Shown: one piece after another, positions 7,006 through 19,017 of the stretch
How positions within the stretch are numbered: position 1 is the stretch's first letter
Layout: the number at the start of each line of letters is the position of its first letter
NCBI GenBank assembly: GCA_002388905.1
Contig: DGNJ01000026.1
Coordinates: forward strand, 1-27,547
Length of the DNA: 27,547 bases
Direction: 5' to 3'
Origin: Cellvibrionales bacterium UBA4495
GTDB lineage: Bacteria > Pseudomonadota > Gammaproteobacteria > Pseudomonadales > Porticoccaceae
Translations under genes and position numbers: made by a program
The notes under the pieces: model-generated
Database searches by the model: none
What the model was told of the DNA's origin: nothing
What the model saw: the letters and a program-made list of their open reading frames with translations, nothing else

Positions 7006-8358
7006 ATGGCTGGAAAAGACGATAGAACAACCCATTACAGAGAGGGCAGCCTGACTCTGTGGGGGACAGTTATGCTCGGCACCGGCGTTATGATCGGTGC
7101 GGGTATCTTTGCCCTCACCGGGCAGATGGCGCAGATGACCGGTGCGTTATTTCCCCTGGCGTTTCTGGCCGCCGCGGTCATCGTCGCCTTCAGCGCTTAT
7201 TCCTATATCAAGATTTCCAACGCCTATCCGTCGGCGGGCGGGATTGGCATGTACCTGCACAAGGCCTATGGCGACCGCCTGCCGACGGCGTTCAATGCCT
7301 TGCTCATGTACTTCTCCATGGTGATTGCCCAGAGCTTTCTGGCGAGAACGTTCGGCGCCTATACGGTACAGTTGTTCAATGGTGACGATGGCGGGCGGTG
7401 GGTGCCGATACTCGGGGTCGCTCTGCTGTTAACTGCCTTCGTGATCAACTTGATGGGTAACCGCCTGATTGAAGGTGTCGCCTCGTTTCTAGGGGTTCTG
7501 AAAATTGGTGGTATCCTGATCTTTGGCCTGGTGGGGGTCTGGATAGCGGACAGTATCGCTGTCGATTTTACGGCGGCTGGGGACAGCGGCGCGGTGAGTA
7601 ATTTCCTTGGCGCCACGGCGCTGGGTATCCTCGCTTTCAAGGGTTTTACCACCATTACCAATAGCGGTTCGGAGGTAAAAGACCCGAAACGTAATGTTGG
7701 CCGGGCTATTATCATTTCCATTGCGTTCTGCGTGGTGATCTACACCCTCGTTGGCTTTGCCGTTGCCAGTAATCTTTCCCTGGCGCAAATTATCGAGACC
7801 CGAAATTACTCCCTGGCCGCTGCCGCACGCCCGGCGTTGGGGGAATACGGCGTCTGGTTCACGGTCGCCATCGCTATGCTGGCGACGGCGGGGGGTATTC
7901 TCGCCAGTATCTTTGCCGTGTCGCGGATGCTGGCCATGCTGACGGAAATGAAGTTGGTGCCCCACAGTCATTTTGGCATGCCCGGGAGCATCCAGAAGCA
8001 CACCCTCGTGTACACCGTGGTGCTTGGTCTGATCCTGACTGCTTTTTTTGACCTGTCGCGGATCGCGGCCCTGGGCATTGTTTTTTATCTGATCATGGAC
8101 ATTGCCATTCACTGGGGCGTTCTGCGCTATCTTCGTGCTGATATCCAGGCCAGGGCATGGGTGCCGGCCATAGCCATTTTGCTCGATCTGCTCGCCCTCG
8201 GAGGCTTTGTCTGGGTCAAGCTGAATTCGGACCCCTTTGTAATTGGCGTTGCCGTTGTCGCCATGATTGTTATTGCGATTGGCGAGCAGATCTTCCTGAA
8301 AAGCTCGGCGCGGGCCAGACAAGCGGGTGGGGAGAAATCACATGAACATCACCACTAA
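7006..8358 (+). CDS. APC-superfamily amino-acid/polyamine-type permease
   Basis: This 450-residue membrane protein has about 12 hydrophobic segments. It opens with the family's first-helix signature GTGVMIGAGIFALTGQMAQM. Other typical parts are YPSAGGIGMYLHKAYGDRLP, FKGFTTITNSGSEVKDPKRN and the SRMLAMLTEMKLVP loop. Proteins of this family are usually proton- or sodium-coupled amino-acid transporters in the inner membrane. The substrate is unknown. The tail ends in SHEHHH, an unusual His-rich end. A strong GGAGGAG site precedes the ATG. It follows copB by 100 bases without a clear terminator, so it may belong to the copper transcript; a link to metal stress is only inference from position. Confidence 0.88.
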   Translation: MAGKDDRTTHYREGSLTLWGTVMLGTGVMIGAGIFALTGQMAQMTGALFPLAFLAAAVIVAFSAYSYIKISNAYPSAGGIGMYLHKAYGDRLPTAFNALLMYFSMVIAQSFLARTFGAYTVQLFNGDDGGRWVPILGVALLLTAFVINLMGNRLIEGVASFLGVLKIGGILIFGLVGVWIADSIAVDFTAAGDSGAVSNFLGATALGILAFKGFTTITNSGSEVKDPKRNVGRAIIISIAFCVVIYTLVGFAVASNLSLAQIIETRNYSLAAAARPALGEYGVWFTVAIAMLATAGGILASIFAVSRMLAMLTEMKLVPHSHFGMPGSIQKHTLVYTVVLGLILTAFFDLSRIAALGIVFYLIMDIAIHWGVLRYLRADIQARAWVPAIAILLDLLALGGFVWVKLNSDPFVIGVAVVAMIVIAIGEQIFLKSSARARQAGGEKSHEHHH

Positions 8359-8390
8359 AATCATTTATTGAAACAGAGGGTCATACGCTA

Positions 8391-8615
8391 ATGGAAAATC
8401 ATATGTTGGGTAACACAATGTGGGCCGGCCATTGGCTGTGGATGCTGGTTGTCGCTGTTGTCGTCGTAATACCGGTCTGGCGTATCTGCCGGCGCACAGG
8501 CTATCCGGGCTGGCTGGGAATCCTGATACTGATTCCCGTCGCCAATCTGCTTTTCCTTTATTTCCTGGCGTTTGCGGATTGGCCGGCAGATAAAGCACGG
8601 AACGCTAATGGCTGA
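8391..8615 (+). CDS. Small two-helix inner-membrane protein
   Basis: This 74-residue protein has two hydrophobic helices, about residues 14-30 (HWLWMLVVAVVVVIPVW) and 42-63 (LGILILIPVANLLFLYFLAF). Between them is the short basic loop RICRRTGYPGW. The pattern resembles small DUF805/DUF5684-like membrane proteins with unknown function. It lies 32 bases after the permease gene and before a predicted terminator, so it is probably the last gene of that transcript. GAGGG lies upstream of the ATG at a rather long spacing. Confidence 0.65.
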   Translation: MENHMLGNTMWAGHWLWMLVVAVVVVIPVWRICRRTGYPGWLGILILIPVANLLFLYFLAFADWPADKARNANG

Positions 8616-8637
8616 GAACCGGTATGTCCATGTCGCC

Positions 8638-8660
8638 AATGGCCGACAGGACCATTTTTT
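8638..8660 (+). terminator. Intrinsic terminator after the permease/membrane-protein genes
   Basis: AATGGCC (8638-8644), loop GACA, then GG-A-CCATT (8649-8656, one bulged A), followed by TTTT to 8660. It lies 22 bases past the stop of the small membrane protein gene. Confidence 0.55.
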
Positions 8661-8796
8661 AGGCTATGGAGTTACGACCGAGTAGGGAAGTTCGAACTGC
8701 TGTATTTGCCGATAGCAAAACTCCGGTGACCTGTATACGGCACCTTCCCCTTTGATATGCTGCCGGAAGTCTCATCGTGCCGACGGGAGGACAATC

Positions 8797-9978
8797 ATGG
8801 CTGGAAACCGCAAACATTACAGCACCACGGCCCTGTGGGCGGCTCATGACCATGAGTCGCCGGAACGGGATGTGGCCATGCCCATCCATCACAGTGTCAC
8901 CTTCGCCTATCAGGACATGGATGAGTGGTTTGACGTGGCGGTGGGCAAGAAACCCGGACATATCTACTCGCGCAATACAAACCCCACGGTGCGTGCGCTG
9001 GAACTGACCATGCGCGCCCTGGACGGCGCCGAGGAGTCGATCAGCTTCTCCACCGGTATGGCGGCGATCAGCAATACCCTCTTTACCCTGCTGTCACCCG
9101 GCGACCGGGTGGTGGCTATCAAGGATACCTACGGCGGCACCAACAAGATCTTTCTCGAGTTTCTGCCGGCCAATGACGTGGACGTGGCGTTCTGCGATAC
9201 CCTGGATTTCGAGGGTATCGAGAAAGAGATGGCCAGGGGCTGTAAGGTGCTCTATCTGGAGACACCCACGAACCCCGTACTCAAGGTGGTGGATATCCAG
9301 CGGCTGGCGAAAGCCGCTCAGGACCAGGGCGCCATCGTTATCGTCGATAATACCTTCGCCACGCCGGTCAACCAGATGCCGCTGGAACTGGGCGCCCACC
9401 TGGTGGTGTACAGTGCCACCAAGTACCTGAATGGTCACTCCGATGCCATGGGCGGCATCCTGAGCGGGCCGAAGACGCTGGTCGACAGGGTATTCCATTA
9501 CCGCGAGATCAATGGTGCCACCCTGCATGCCAACTCCGCGTACATGATCCTGCGTGGCCTGAAGACACTGGAGTTGCGTATCCAGCGCCACAACGAAAAC
9601 GCCCAGCGGGTGGCGGAATTCCTCAAGCAGCACGACAAGGTGGAATCCGTTTATTATCCGGGGCTCCCCGATCACCCCAATTACGATATCGCCAAACGAC
9701 AGATGCGTGGCTTTGGCGGCATGCTGAGCTTTGCCCTGAAGGGCGATTTCGATCAGGTTAAGAAGCTGTTGCCAAAGATGAAATACGCGCACAGCGCGGC
9801 CAGCCTGGGATCTGTTTCCACCCTGGTGGGGCCGCCGCGGGTCACCAGCCATGTGGAGCTGACCATGGCGGAACGTTCCGCCATGGGGATTCCGGAGAGC
9901 CTGGTGCGCTATTCCGCCGGCGTGGAAAACGGTGATGACCTGATTGCCGATCTGGAACAGGCGCTGGCGAGGATTTAA
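8797..9978 (+). CDS. PLP-dependent Cys/Met-metabolism enzyme (cystathionine gamma-synthase/gamma-lyase family)
   Basis: This 393-residue protein belongs to the trans-sulfuration PLP enzymes. The segment IYSRNTNPTVRALE and the phosphate-loop region SFSTGMAAISNTL are typical. So are YLETPTNP, IVDNTFATP with the cofactor-binding Asp, and YSATKYLNGHSD with the Schiff-base lysine at residue 209. The C-terminal domain includes the usual SLGSVSTLVGPP and RYSAGVENGDDLIADLEQAL. It probably carries out a beta- or gamma-elimination or replacement on a sulfur amino acid; the exact reaction is not decidable here. The start at 8797 is chosen because GGGAGGA lies about 6 bases upstream; an in-frame ATG at 8752 has no such site. 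It stands alone after the terminator at 8638-8660 and converges on the efflux operon. Confidence 0.9.
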   Translation: MAGNRKHYSTTALWAAHDHESPERDVAMPIHHSVTFAYQDMDEWFDVAVGKKPGHIYSRNTNPTVRALELTMRALDGAEESISFSTGMAAISNTLFTLLSPGDRVVAIKDTYGGTNKIFLEFLPANDVDVAFCDTLDFEGIEKEMARGCKVLYLETPTNPVLKVVDIQRLAKAAQDQGAIVIVDNTFATPVNQMPLELGAHLVVYSATKYLNGHSDAMGGILSGPKTLVDRVFHYREINGATLHANSAYMILRGLKTLELRIQRHNENAQRVAEFLKQHDKVESVYYPGLPDHPNYDIAKRQMRGFGGMLSFALKGDFDQVKKLLPKMKYAHSAASLGSVSTLVGPPRVTSHVELTMAERSAMGIPESLVRYSAGVENGDDLIADLEQALARI

Positions 9979-10021
9979 CACCCGGCTGGTGGGTATTGCC
10001 CGAACAAGGGGAAAGTACCAA

Positions 10022-10077
10022 AAGGGTGAAGGAGCCCTTCTGAGCTCGACCCACTATCCTTGGGAAACCCCTTCACC
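10022..10077. terminator. Weak inverted repeats between convergent genes
   Basis: AAGGG (10022-10026) pairs with CCCTT (10035-10039), and alternatively GGTGAAGG (10025-10032) pairs with CCTTCACC (10070-10077). Neither is followed by a T run. Another short stem, CACC-CGAA-GGTG (10138-10149), gives a UUCG loop on the minus-strand transcript, close after czcA. Together they may end both convergent transcripts. Confidence 0.25.
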
Positions 10078-10175
10078 TGCGGTTTTGCCTGATTTGCCGG
10101 CGTAATGTCCGGAAGATCCGAATAGAAGCTGTCACTTCACCCGAAGGTGGGGGAGCGACGGTTTGCCATCAGCTG

Positions 10176-14514
<4,339 letters not shown>

Positions 14515-14537
14515 GGTGTGAATCCTGAATTCGTGGG

Positions 14538-15848
14538 TTAGCGCGCCGGGGCGCCCTGAACGGTCGCGAGAGGCTGTGCCGTGAGTTGTTCGATCAGCGC
14601 CTGGTTGAGCAGTGCCGTGGTGGCGGCGTCGATCAGCGCTCGCCGTGCGGAGAGCAGTTCCCGCTGTGCGGCGGTCCATTCGACATAGCGGTAGCGGCCG
14701 CGCTCGTAGGCCTTGCGGGTCTGGGTGAGCGCCTCGCTCAGGTCGGGGAGTATTTGGCTGCGGATTCGCTTCACCGCATCGATGCTCTGCTGGCGTAACT
14801 GGTAGGCTTCGAACAGTCGCGAGCGCAGGCGCAGCAGGTTGTCCTCCCGGCGGTACTGGACCTCATCCCGCGCTGCCACGGCCGCCTGCACGTCCCCGCG
14901 ATTGCGCGGTCCAGCAAAGAGCGGTACTGAGAACCCGGCGGTCACAGCGGTATCATCTGTTTCCTCGAAATGCCGGATGCCCACCTGCCAACGGATATCG
15001 CTCTCGGATTCACTCCGGGCCAGCTGAATTTCCGTTTCGCGGATACGCTGTTCGCTGGCATAGACTTGAATAGCCGGGCTTTTGCTGACCCGGCGGTACA
15101 GGGTCTCGAAACTGTCGGCGGAACTGAACTGGAACAGGTCGCCCTCCAGATTCCGAAAGGCCGGACGGGTACTGCCCCACAACGACGCCAGGGCTGTTTT
15201 CCGGCTCTCGTATTCGGCCTGCAGACGGGCCTGCTCGATTCGACTTTGGGTGAGTGCGGCCCTGGCGCGCAGGACTTCGGCCTGGGGCGCTGCACCCCGG
15301 TCGGCGCGCCGGGCGACGATCTCGTGGGTGGCCTCGGCAAGCGCCACGGCATCAGCGGCCAGCTGGAGCTTCTCCTGCAGGGCCAGGGTGGCGACAAAAC
15401 GCCGGGTGACTTGTCCCAGCACCTCAAGAATCTCGGCCCGGTGTTCGGCCTCGACCAGCCCGTACCGTGAGTCGACCACACTCACGCGGGCCTGACGCTT
15501 GCCGCCGAGTTCCAGGGTCGACGACAGGGACAGCGTGTACTCTGCGCCGTCGAGTCCCTGCCGCTCACCACTGCCCAGGAAATTTTCGACTTCCAGTCCG
15601 GCCTCCAGGGCTGGATTTTGGTCCGCCGTTAAGCGACGGCCATTAAGTCCCTCAAGACGCAGGTCGAAGACGTGAAGCCCGGGATTTTGCGCCATGGCCC
15701 TGGAGAGAGCCTCTGACAGTGTCAGCGGCTTCTCCCCGGCGTGAGCAGAGGCGGCACCGAATGCCAGCGCCAGAAGACAAGACGTGCGGATAGAAATATG
15801 GCACGGCGTCGCGCACCGCCGGGCTTTCATGAGCATACTGAAAAGCAT
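14538..15848 (-). CDS. czcC: Outer-membrane efflux channel protein, CzcC/TolC type
   Basis: This 436-residue protein has a signal peptide (cleavage after SAHA, about residue 37) and the TolC-like fold with two repeats of long helices. Examples are LTLSEALSRAMAQNPGL near the N-terminus, then NPALEAGLEVENFLGSGE. TLELGGKRQARVSVVDSRYG is characteristic of CzcC proteins. The second half repeats the pattern with FSVPLFAGPRNRGDVQAA and RKAYERGRYRYVEWTAAQRE. It forms the exit duct of the pump. An AGGAG site lies 6 bases before the first ATG. The gap to czcB is 23 bases, so the three pump genes form one operon, in the order C-B-A. Confidence 0.9.
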   Translation of the reverse strand: MLFSMLMKARRCATPCHISIRTSCLLALAFGAASAHAGEKPLTLSEALSRAMAQNPGLHVFDLRLEGLNGRRLTADQNPALEAGLEVENFLGSGERQGLDGAEYTLSLSSTLELGGKRQARVSVVDSRYGLVEAEHRAEILEVLGQVTRRFVATLALQEKLQLAADAVALAEATHEIVARRADRGAAPQAEVLRARAALTQSRIEQARLQAEYESRKTALASLWGSTRPAFRNLEGDLFQFSSADSFETLYRRVSKSPAIQVYASEQRIRETEIQLARSESESDIRWQVGIRHFEETDDTAVTAGFSVPLFAGPRNRGDVQAAVAARDEVQYRREDNLLRLRSRLFEAYQLRQQSIDAVKRIRSQILPDLSEALTQTRKAYERGRYRYVEWTAAQRELLSARRALIDAATTALLNQALIEQLTAQPLATVQGAPAR

Positions 15849-15911
15849 GAGACTGCTCCTGCTGGAATCTAAATGACGGTTATTCCCCGCGTGGGGAAGG
15901 TCTTCGCAGGA

Positions 15912-16268
15912 TCAGGCGATGGGAGGGCGGAACAGGGGGGATTGAACTCCGGTCGTGAAATTGGCTTGGTAGTCGGTCAGCACTGTGACGGTCAGCAAGC
16001 CGGAAATGTCTGTATGGGTTCCCAGCAATACCATATGGAAGCAGCTGTGGCCGTGATGGCAGTGATCGGACGACTGAGAGGGGTTGTCAGGAGACGGTTT
16101 GGTTGTCGGATGTTCGCTTTTAAACTCCGCCCGTTCGTGGGAATGCCCGGCAAAATGTGTTGTGTCGGCATGATGCAACTGCGCCTCATAGGCAATAGAC
16201 GCCACTGATTGGAAGGCAATCATGAGCGTAATCAGCACTATGAAACAGCTTTTAACCATGCAAGGCAT
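15912..16268 (-). CDS. Small secreted His-rich metal-associated protein with RPPIA tail
   Basis: This is a 118-residue protein. It has an N-terminal hydrophobic segment (FIVLITLMIAFQSVASIAY) read as a signal peptide. A His-rich region follows (LHHADTTHFAGHSHE), then a dense Cys/His knot, SSDHCHHGHSCFHM (residues 67-79). The C-terminus is GVQSPLFRPPIA. It lies 63 bases upstream of czcC on the same strand and is probably the first gene of the efflux operon. A periplasmic metal-binding role is inferred. Start choice is open between 16268 and the ATG three codons later (16259). Layout and tail match the protein at 3869-4267, which opens the copper block. Confidence 0.7.
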   Translation of the reverse strand: MPCMVKSCFIVLITLMIAFQSVASIAYEAQLHHADTTHFAGHSHERAEFKSEHPTTKPSPDNPSQSSDHCHHGHSCFHMVLLGTHTDISGLLTVTVLTDYQANFTTGVQSPLFRPPIA

Positions 16269-16327
16269 CCCGGAAATCGGCTCACAACTCTAGCAGAGTA
16301 GCAGGCAGCTTCAAAGGGTGTGTCGTT

Positions 16328-16876
16328 TCAAGATTCTGACTGATACCGTCTGAATGTGTCTGTTTTTTCGGGCCAATCCGCGTCAAGGGGTTCGCTCATG
16401 CCGCGCATCCGCTTCAACCCGGGCATTACACTGAGGTAATCCGCCACCCGCAAGTAGTAATAAAACGCCAGCGCTCTCTCCTCAAAAAGCCAATTGCCGG
16501 CTTCACGGACGTAGATGTCGTGGTATCTGAGGGCAACCACCCAGGGTTCGTCGTTCCGTATTACCTCCGCATGGGAGGCGACGATACCCGTCGCCCGCGA
16601 GTCGGTCTCGAAATTAATGATATGGTCATGGCCAACGTGGAAGGCGTGTTTCATTCCCTTGAAGCGTTTATGGTACATATCGATGACTTGATCGATTCCA
16701 TGCGCCTCCATCTGGCCATTTACCGACCTGAAACAGCCATTTTTCGTAAACATAGCGCCAATGGCTTCCATGTCCCTGTCGTCGGCGGCGAACCCGTAGC
16801 GGGCTACAAGCTGTTTTATCGCTTCCGTATCTTCCAGTCGACGGATTCTTCGTTCCAATTGTTCATATTCATTCAT
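16328..16876 (-). CDS. SnoaL/NTF2-like protein
   Basis: This 182-residue protein starts with a charged helix (YEQLERRIRRLEDTEAIKQL) and then VARYGFAADDRDMEAIGAMF, the usual opening of SnoaL-like NTF2-fold proteins. Later parts (VGHDHIINFE, ATGIVASHAEV, YHDIYVREAGNWLFEERAL) fit the beta-sheet cone of the fold. Members act as isomerases, cyclases, hydratases or binding proteins. The reaction here is unknown. It is the last gene of the hyu-type operon. Two starts are possible. An ATG at 16909 overlaps the stop of the preceding gene (TAATG). The ATG at 16876 has GGAAGAG upstream and gives the family-like N-terminus, so I prefer it. Confidence 0.78.
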   Translation of the reverse strand: MNEYEQLERRIRRLEDTEAIKQLVARYGFAADDRDMEAIGAMFTKNGCFRSVNGQMEAHGIDQVIDMYHKRFKGMKHAFHVGHDHIINFETDSRATGIVASHAEVIRNDEPWVVALRYHDIYVREAGNWLFEERALAFYYYLRVADYLSVMPGLKRMRGMSEPLDADWPEKTDTFRRYQSES

Positions 16877-16908
16877 GTGAAGTCTCTTCCAGGGTTGTTT
16901 GCTGTTCA

Positions 16909-19017
16909 TTACACTTTAATGAGGATATTGCCGAAAGCATCCATCTCCGCCGTCTGGCCCGGTCTGACTACGATGACGGTATCCGGGAGTTGAATTAAAG
17001 CAGGGCCCTGCAAGGGCGCGATAGTTTCCTCGTGTTCGATGGTGCAGACGGGTGTATCCACGAAACCGGCTTTTTCCGACCAGTACACCTTTTTCGTCGA
17101 ACCGGGTTCCACCCTGCGATACTGTGTGTTACGTTCCGCTATCTCCGGCTTAACGGTCCGGCCCACCGCGCGCAGCGAGAAACCGGTTATTTCCACACCG
17201 CCTTCCCGGTAGCCGGCGCCTTTGCCGAACAGCTCCTCGTAGATGAATGAGAAATCTCTCTCGATCTGCTCCATCTCCGGCGCGCCTATGGCGATATTAC
17301 GAACGTTCACATCGACATCGTGAACCTGCATGGCATATTTCATGCGGACTCGTCGATTAAGCACGATGTCCGTCTGCGGGAACCCTTCTTTTTCCAATTC
17401 TTCCATCGCCTTCTTTTCGAGATCCGTGAAAATTTCATTCACCCTGGCGCCGTCGTTGGGGAGAAGGATGTTTTCAGGGTGCTGATAGAGATGGACGATA
17501 TCCGCCGTCGCCGCCCCAAAGGCCGACCACAGGGCGGCGGCCCAGGGGAGGGGAACCACCACTTGTTGCAATCCCGCTTCTCGGGCCACGGCACCGGCGT
17601 GAACGGGACCACCGCCGCCAAATGCAAAACAGGAAAATTCCCTGGGATCGAAACCCCGCATTACACTCATCCTGCGAATCAGGTCGGCCATCTTCGAGTC
17701 GACTATCCGGACGATGCCCGCGGCAGTCTCCTGTAAGCCGAGTCCCAGCTGATCGGCCAGCCGTTGAATGGCCGCTTCGGAACGTCTGGCATCGACTTTC
17801 ATACGACCGTGCAGAAACTGATCAGGGTCGAGCACGCCCATAACTACATCGGCATCGGTTACCGTGGCATCTTCCCCGCGACCGTAGCAGGCTGGCCCCG
17901 GATCGGCACCGGCACTTTTCGGGCCGACGTTCAAGCGTCCGGAGCTGTCAATCCAGGCGATCGATCCGCCACCGGCACCTATGGACTCCACATCGTACAT
18001 TGGCAGGGCCAGTTCCAGCCGCTGGAAAATCGAAGACGACCTTTCCAGAGGCTCACCTTTGCGGATGGCGCTGACATCAAAAGTAGTGCCGCCCATGTCT
18101 GCCGCCAGCACGTTGGGCATGTTTATCTTCTCAGCCAGGTACCGGGACGCGACAATGCCCGCCACAGGGCCCGACTGTACGGTACGAATAGGTGCTTTCC
18201 TCGCTTCCGCCGCGGACATGGCGCCGCCCCCGCACTGGGCAAACAATACCCCGCGCTTGTAGCCGCGCTCCCTGGCGCCCTTTTCAATGGCATCGATGTA
18301 ACGCAACATTACCTGGCCGATGTAGGCGTTCATTATGGTAGTTACAGTCCGCTCGTACTCGCCCACAGAGCGCACCAGGTCTGCCCCGTTGCAGACAAAA
18401 AGTTCCGGCGCCACTTCTTCGGCGATTTCCCGCGATCGCCGTTCGTGTGTCTCGTTTTTGATGCTCCAGAGATAACTGATTGCAATGGCATCGCAGCCCG
18501 CATCCTTCAATGTCAATACCGCTTCGCGGACCGAATTCTCATCGAGTCGGACAATTTCATCGCCATCGGCATCGATTCTTTCGGGAATTTCCAGAATACG
18601 GTCATGGGGAACCAGCGGCGTGGGTTTATAGGTGTTGGAGATGTCCAGCAGTTCATCCGCGGGCAATCCGGCAGTACGGCCGGAGCCTCTCATCATGTAG
18701 GTGGCATGGCCATGACCCTTGGTGGTCAGCAAGCCGACCCGGGAACCGTCCCGGCTGACCAGCGCGTTTGTGCCTGTGGTTGTGCCGTGGACTATTCGGC
18801 GGCAACGGACCATCAGGGCCGAGAGTGGTATTTCGAGCTTCTCCGCCGCCCTTTCGATGGCATTGAAGAAACCGATTGATCGATCACTGGGCGTCGTCGG
18901 GGTTTTCGCAGTAATAATAGTGCCGCTGTCAAAGACAACGACACAGTCCGTGAATGTACCGCCGATATCGACCCCGATTGCCAGATCACGCTTTTCTGAA
19001 GCTCTCCGGTTTTCCAT
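16909..19017 (-). CDS. HyuA/acetone-carboxylase beta-like ATP-dependent subunit
   Basis: This 702-residue protein is full length for the hydantoinase A/oxoprolinase family. The ATPase phosphate motif is VDIGGTFTD (residues 16-24). HGTTTGTNALVSRDGSRVGL and TTKGHG follow, then ADMGGTTFDVSAI. The actin-like fold continues with GAGGGSIAWIDSSGRLNVGP, KSAGADPGPACYGRGEDATV and the FGGGGPVHA motif. In acetone and acetophenone carboxylases and N-methylhydantoinases this subunit uses ATP to phosphorylate the substrate for the partner HyuB-like subunit. The start at 19017 overlaps the hyuB-like stop (TGATG), with a GGGGGG stretch upstream. A longer frame to 19140 would overlap the neighbour with an unlikely N-terminus. 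The substrate is unknown. Confidence 0.88.
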   Translation of the reverse strand: MENRRASEKRDLAIGVDIGGTFTDCVVVFDSGTIITAKTPTTPSDRSIGFFNAIERAAEKLEIPLSALMVRCRRIVHGTTTGTNALVSRDGSRVGLLTTKGHGHATYMMRGSGRTAGLPADELLDISNTYKPTPLVPHDRILEIPERIDADGDEIVRLDENSVREAVLTLKDAGCDAIAISYLWSIKNETHERRSREIAEEVAPELFVCNGADLVRSVGEYERTVTTIMNAYIGQVMLRYIDAIEKGARERGYKRGVLFAQCGGGAMSAAEARKAPIRTVQSGPVAGIVASRYLAEKINMPNVLAADMGGTTFDVSAIRKGEPLERSSSIFQRLELALPMYDVESIGAGGGSIAWIDSSGRLNVGPKSAGADPGPACYGRGEDATVTDADVVMGVLDPDQFLHGRMKVDARRSEAAIQRLADQLGLGLQETAAGIVRIVDSKMADLIRRMSVMRGFDPREFSCFAFGGGGPVHAGAVAREAGLQQVVVPLPWAAALWSAFGAATADIVHLYQHPENILLPNDGARVNEIFTDLEKKAMEELEKEGFPQTDIVLNRRVRMKYAMQVHDVDVNVRNIAIGAPEMEQIERDFSFIYEELFGKGAGYREGGVEITGFSLRAVGRTVKPEIAERNTQYRRVEPGSTKKVYWSEKAGFVDTPVCTIEHEETIAPLQGPALIQLPDTVIVVRPGQTAEMDAFGNILIKV

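Noticed and set aside
8616..8796. A possible riboswitch upstream of the sulfur amino-acid enzyme gene
   Set aside because: Apart from the terminator, the leader is short and shows no recognisable SAM or other riboswitch core.
14515..14679. A 55-residue N-terminal extension of CzcB
   Set aside because: It overlaps czcC, is Arg/Thr-rich and would bury the signal peptide; the internal ATG at 14514 has a better ribosome-binding site.
17764..18879. A 371-codon open frame opposite the HyuA-like gene
   Set aside because: It is antisense to a clear coding region, with low-complexity composition and no motifs.
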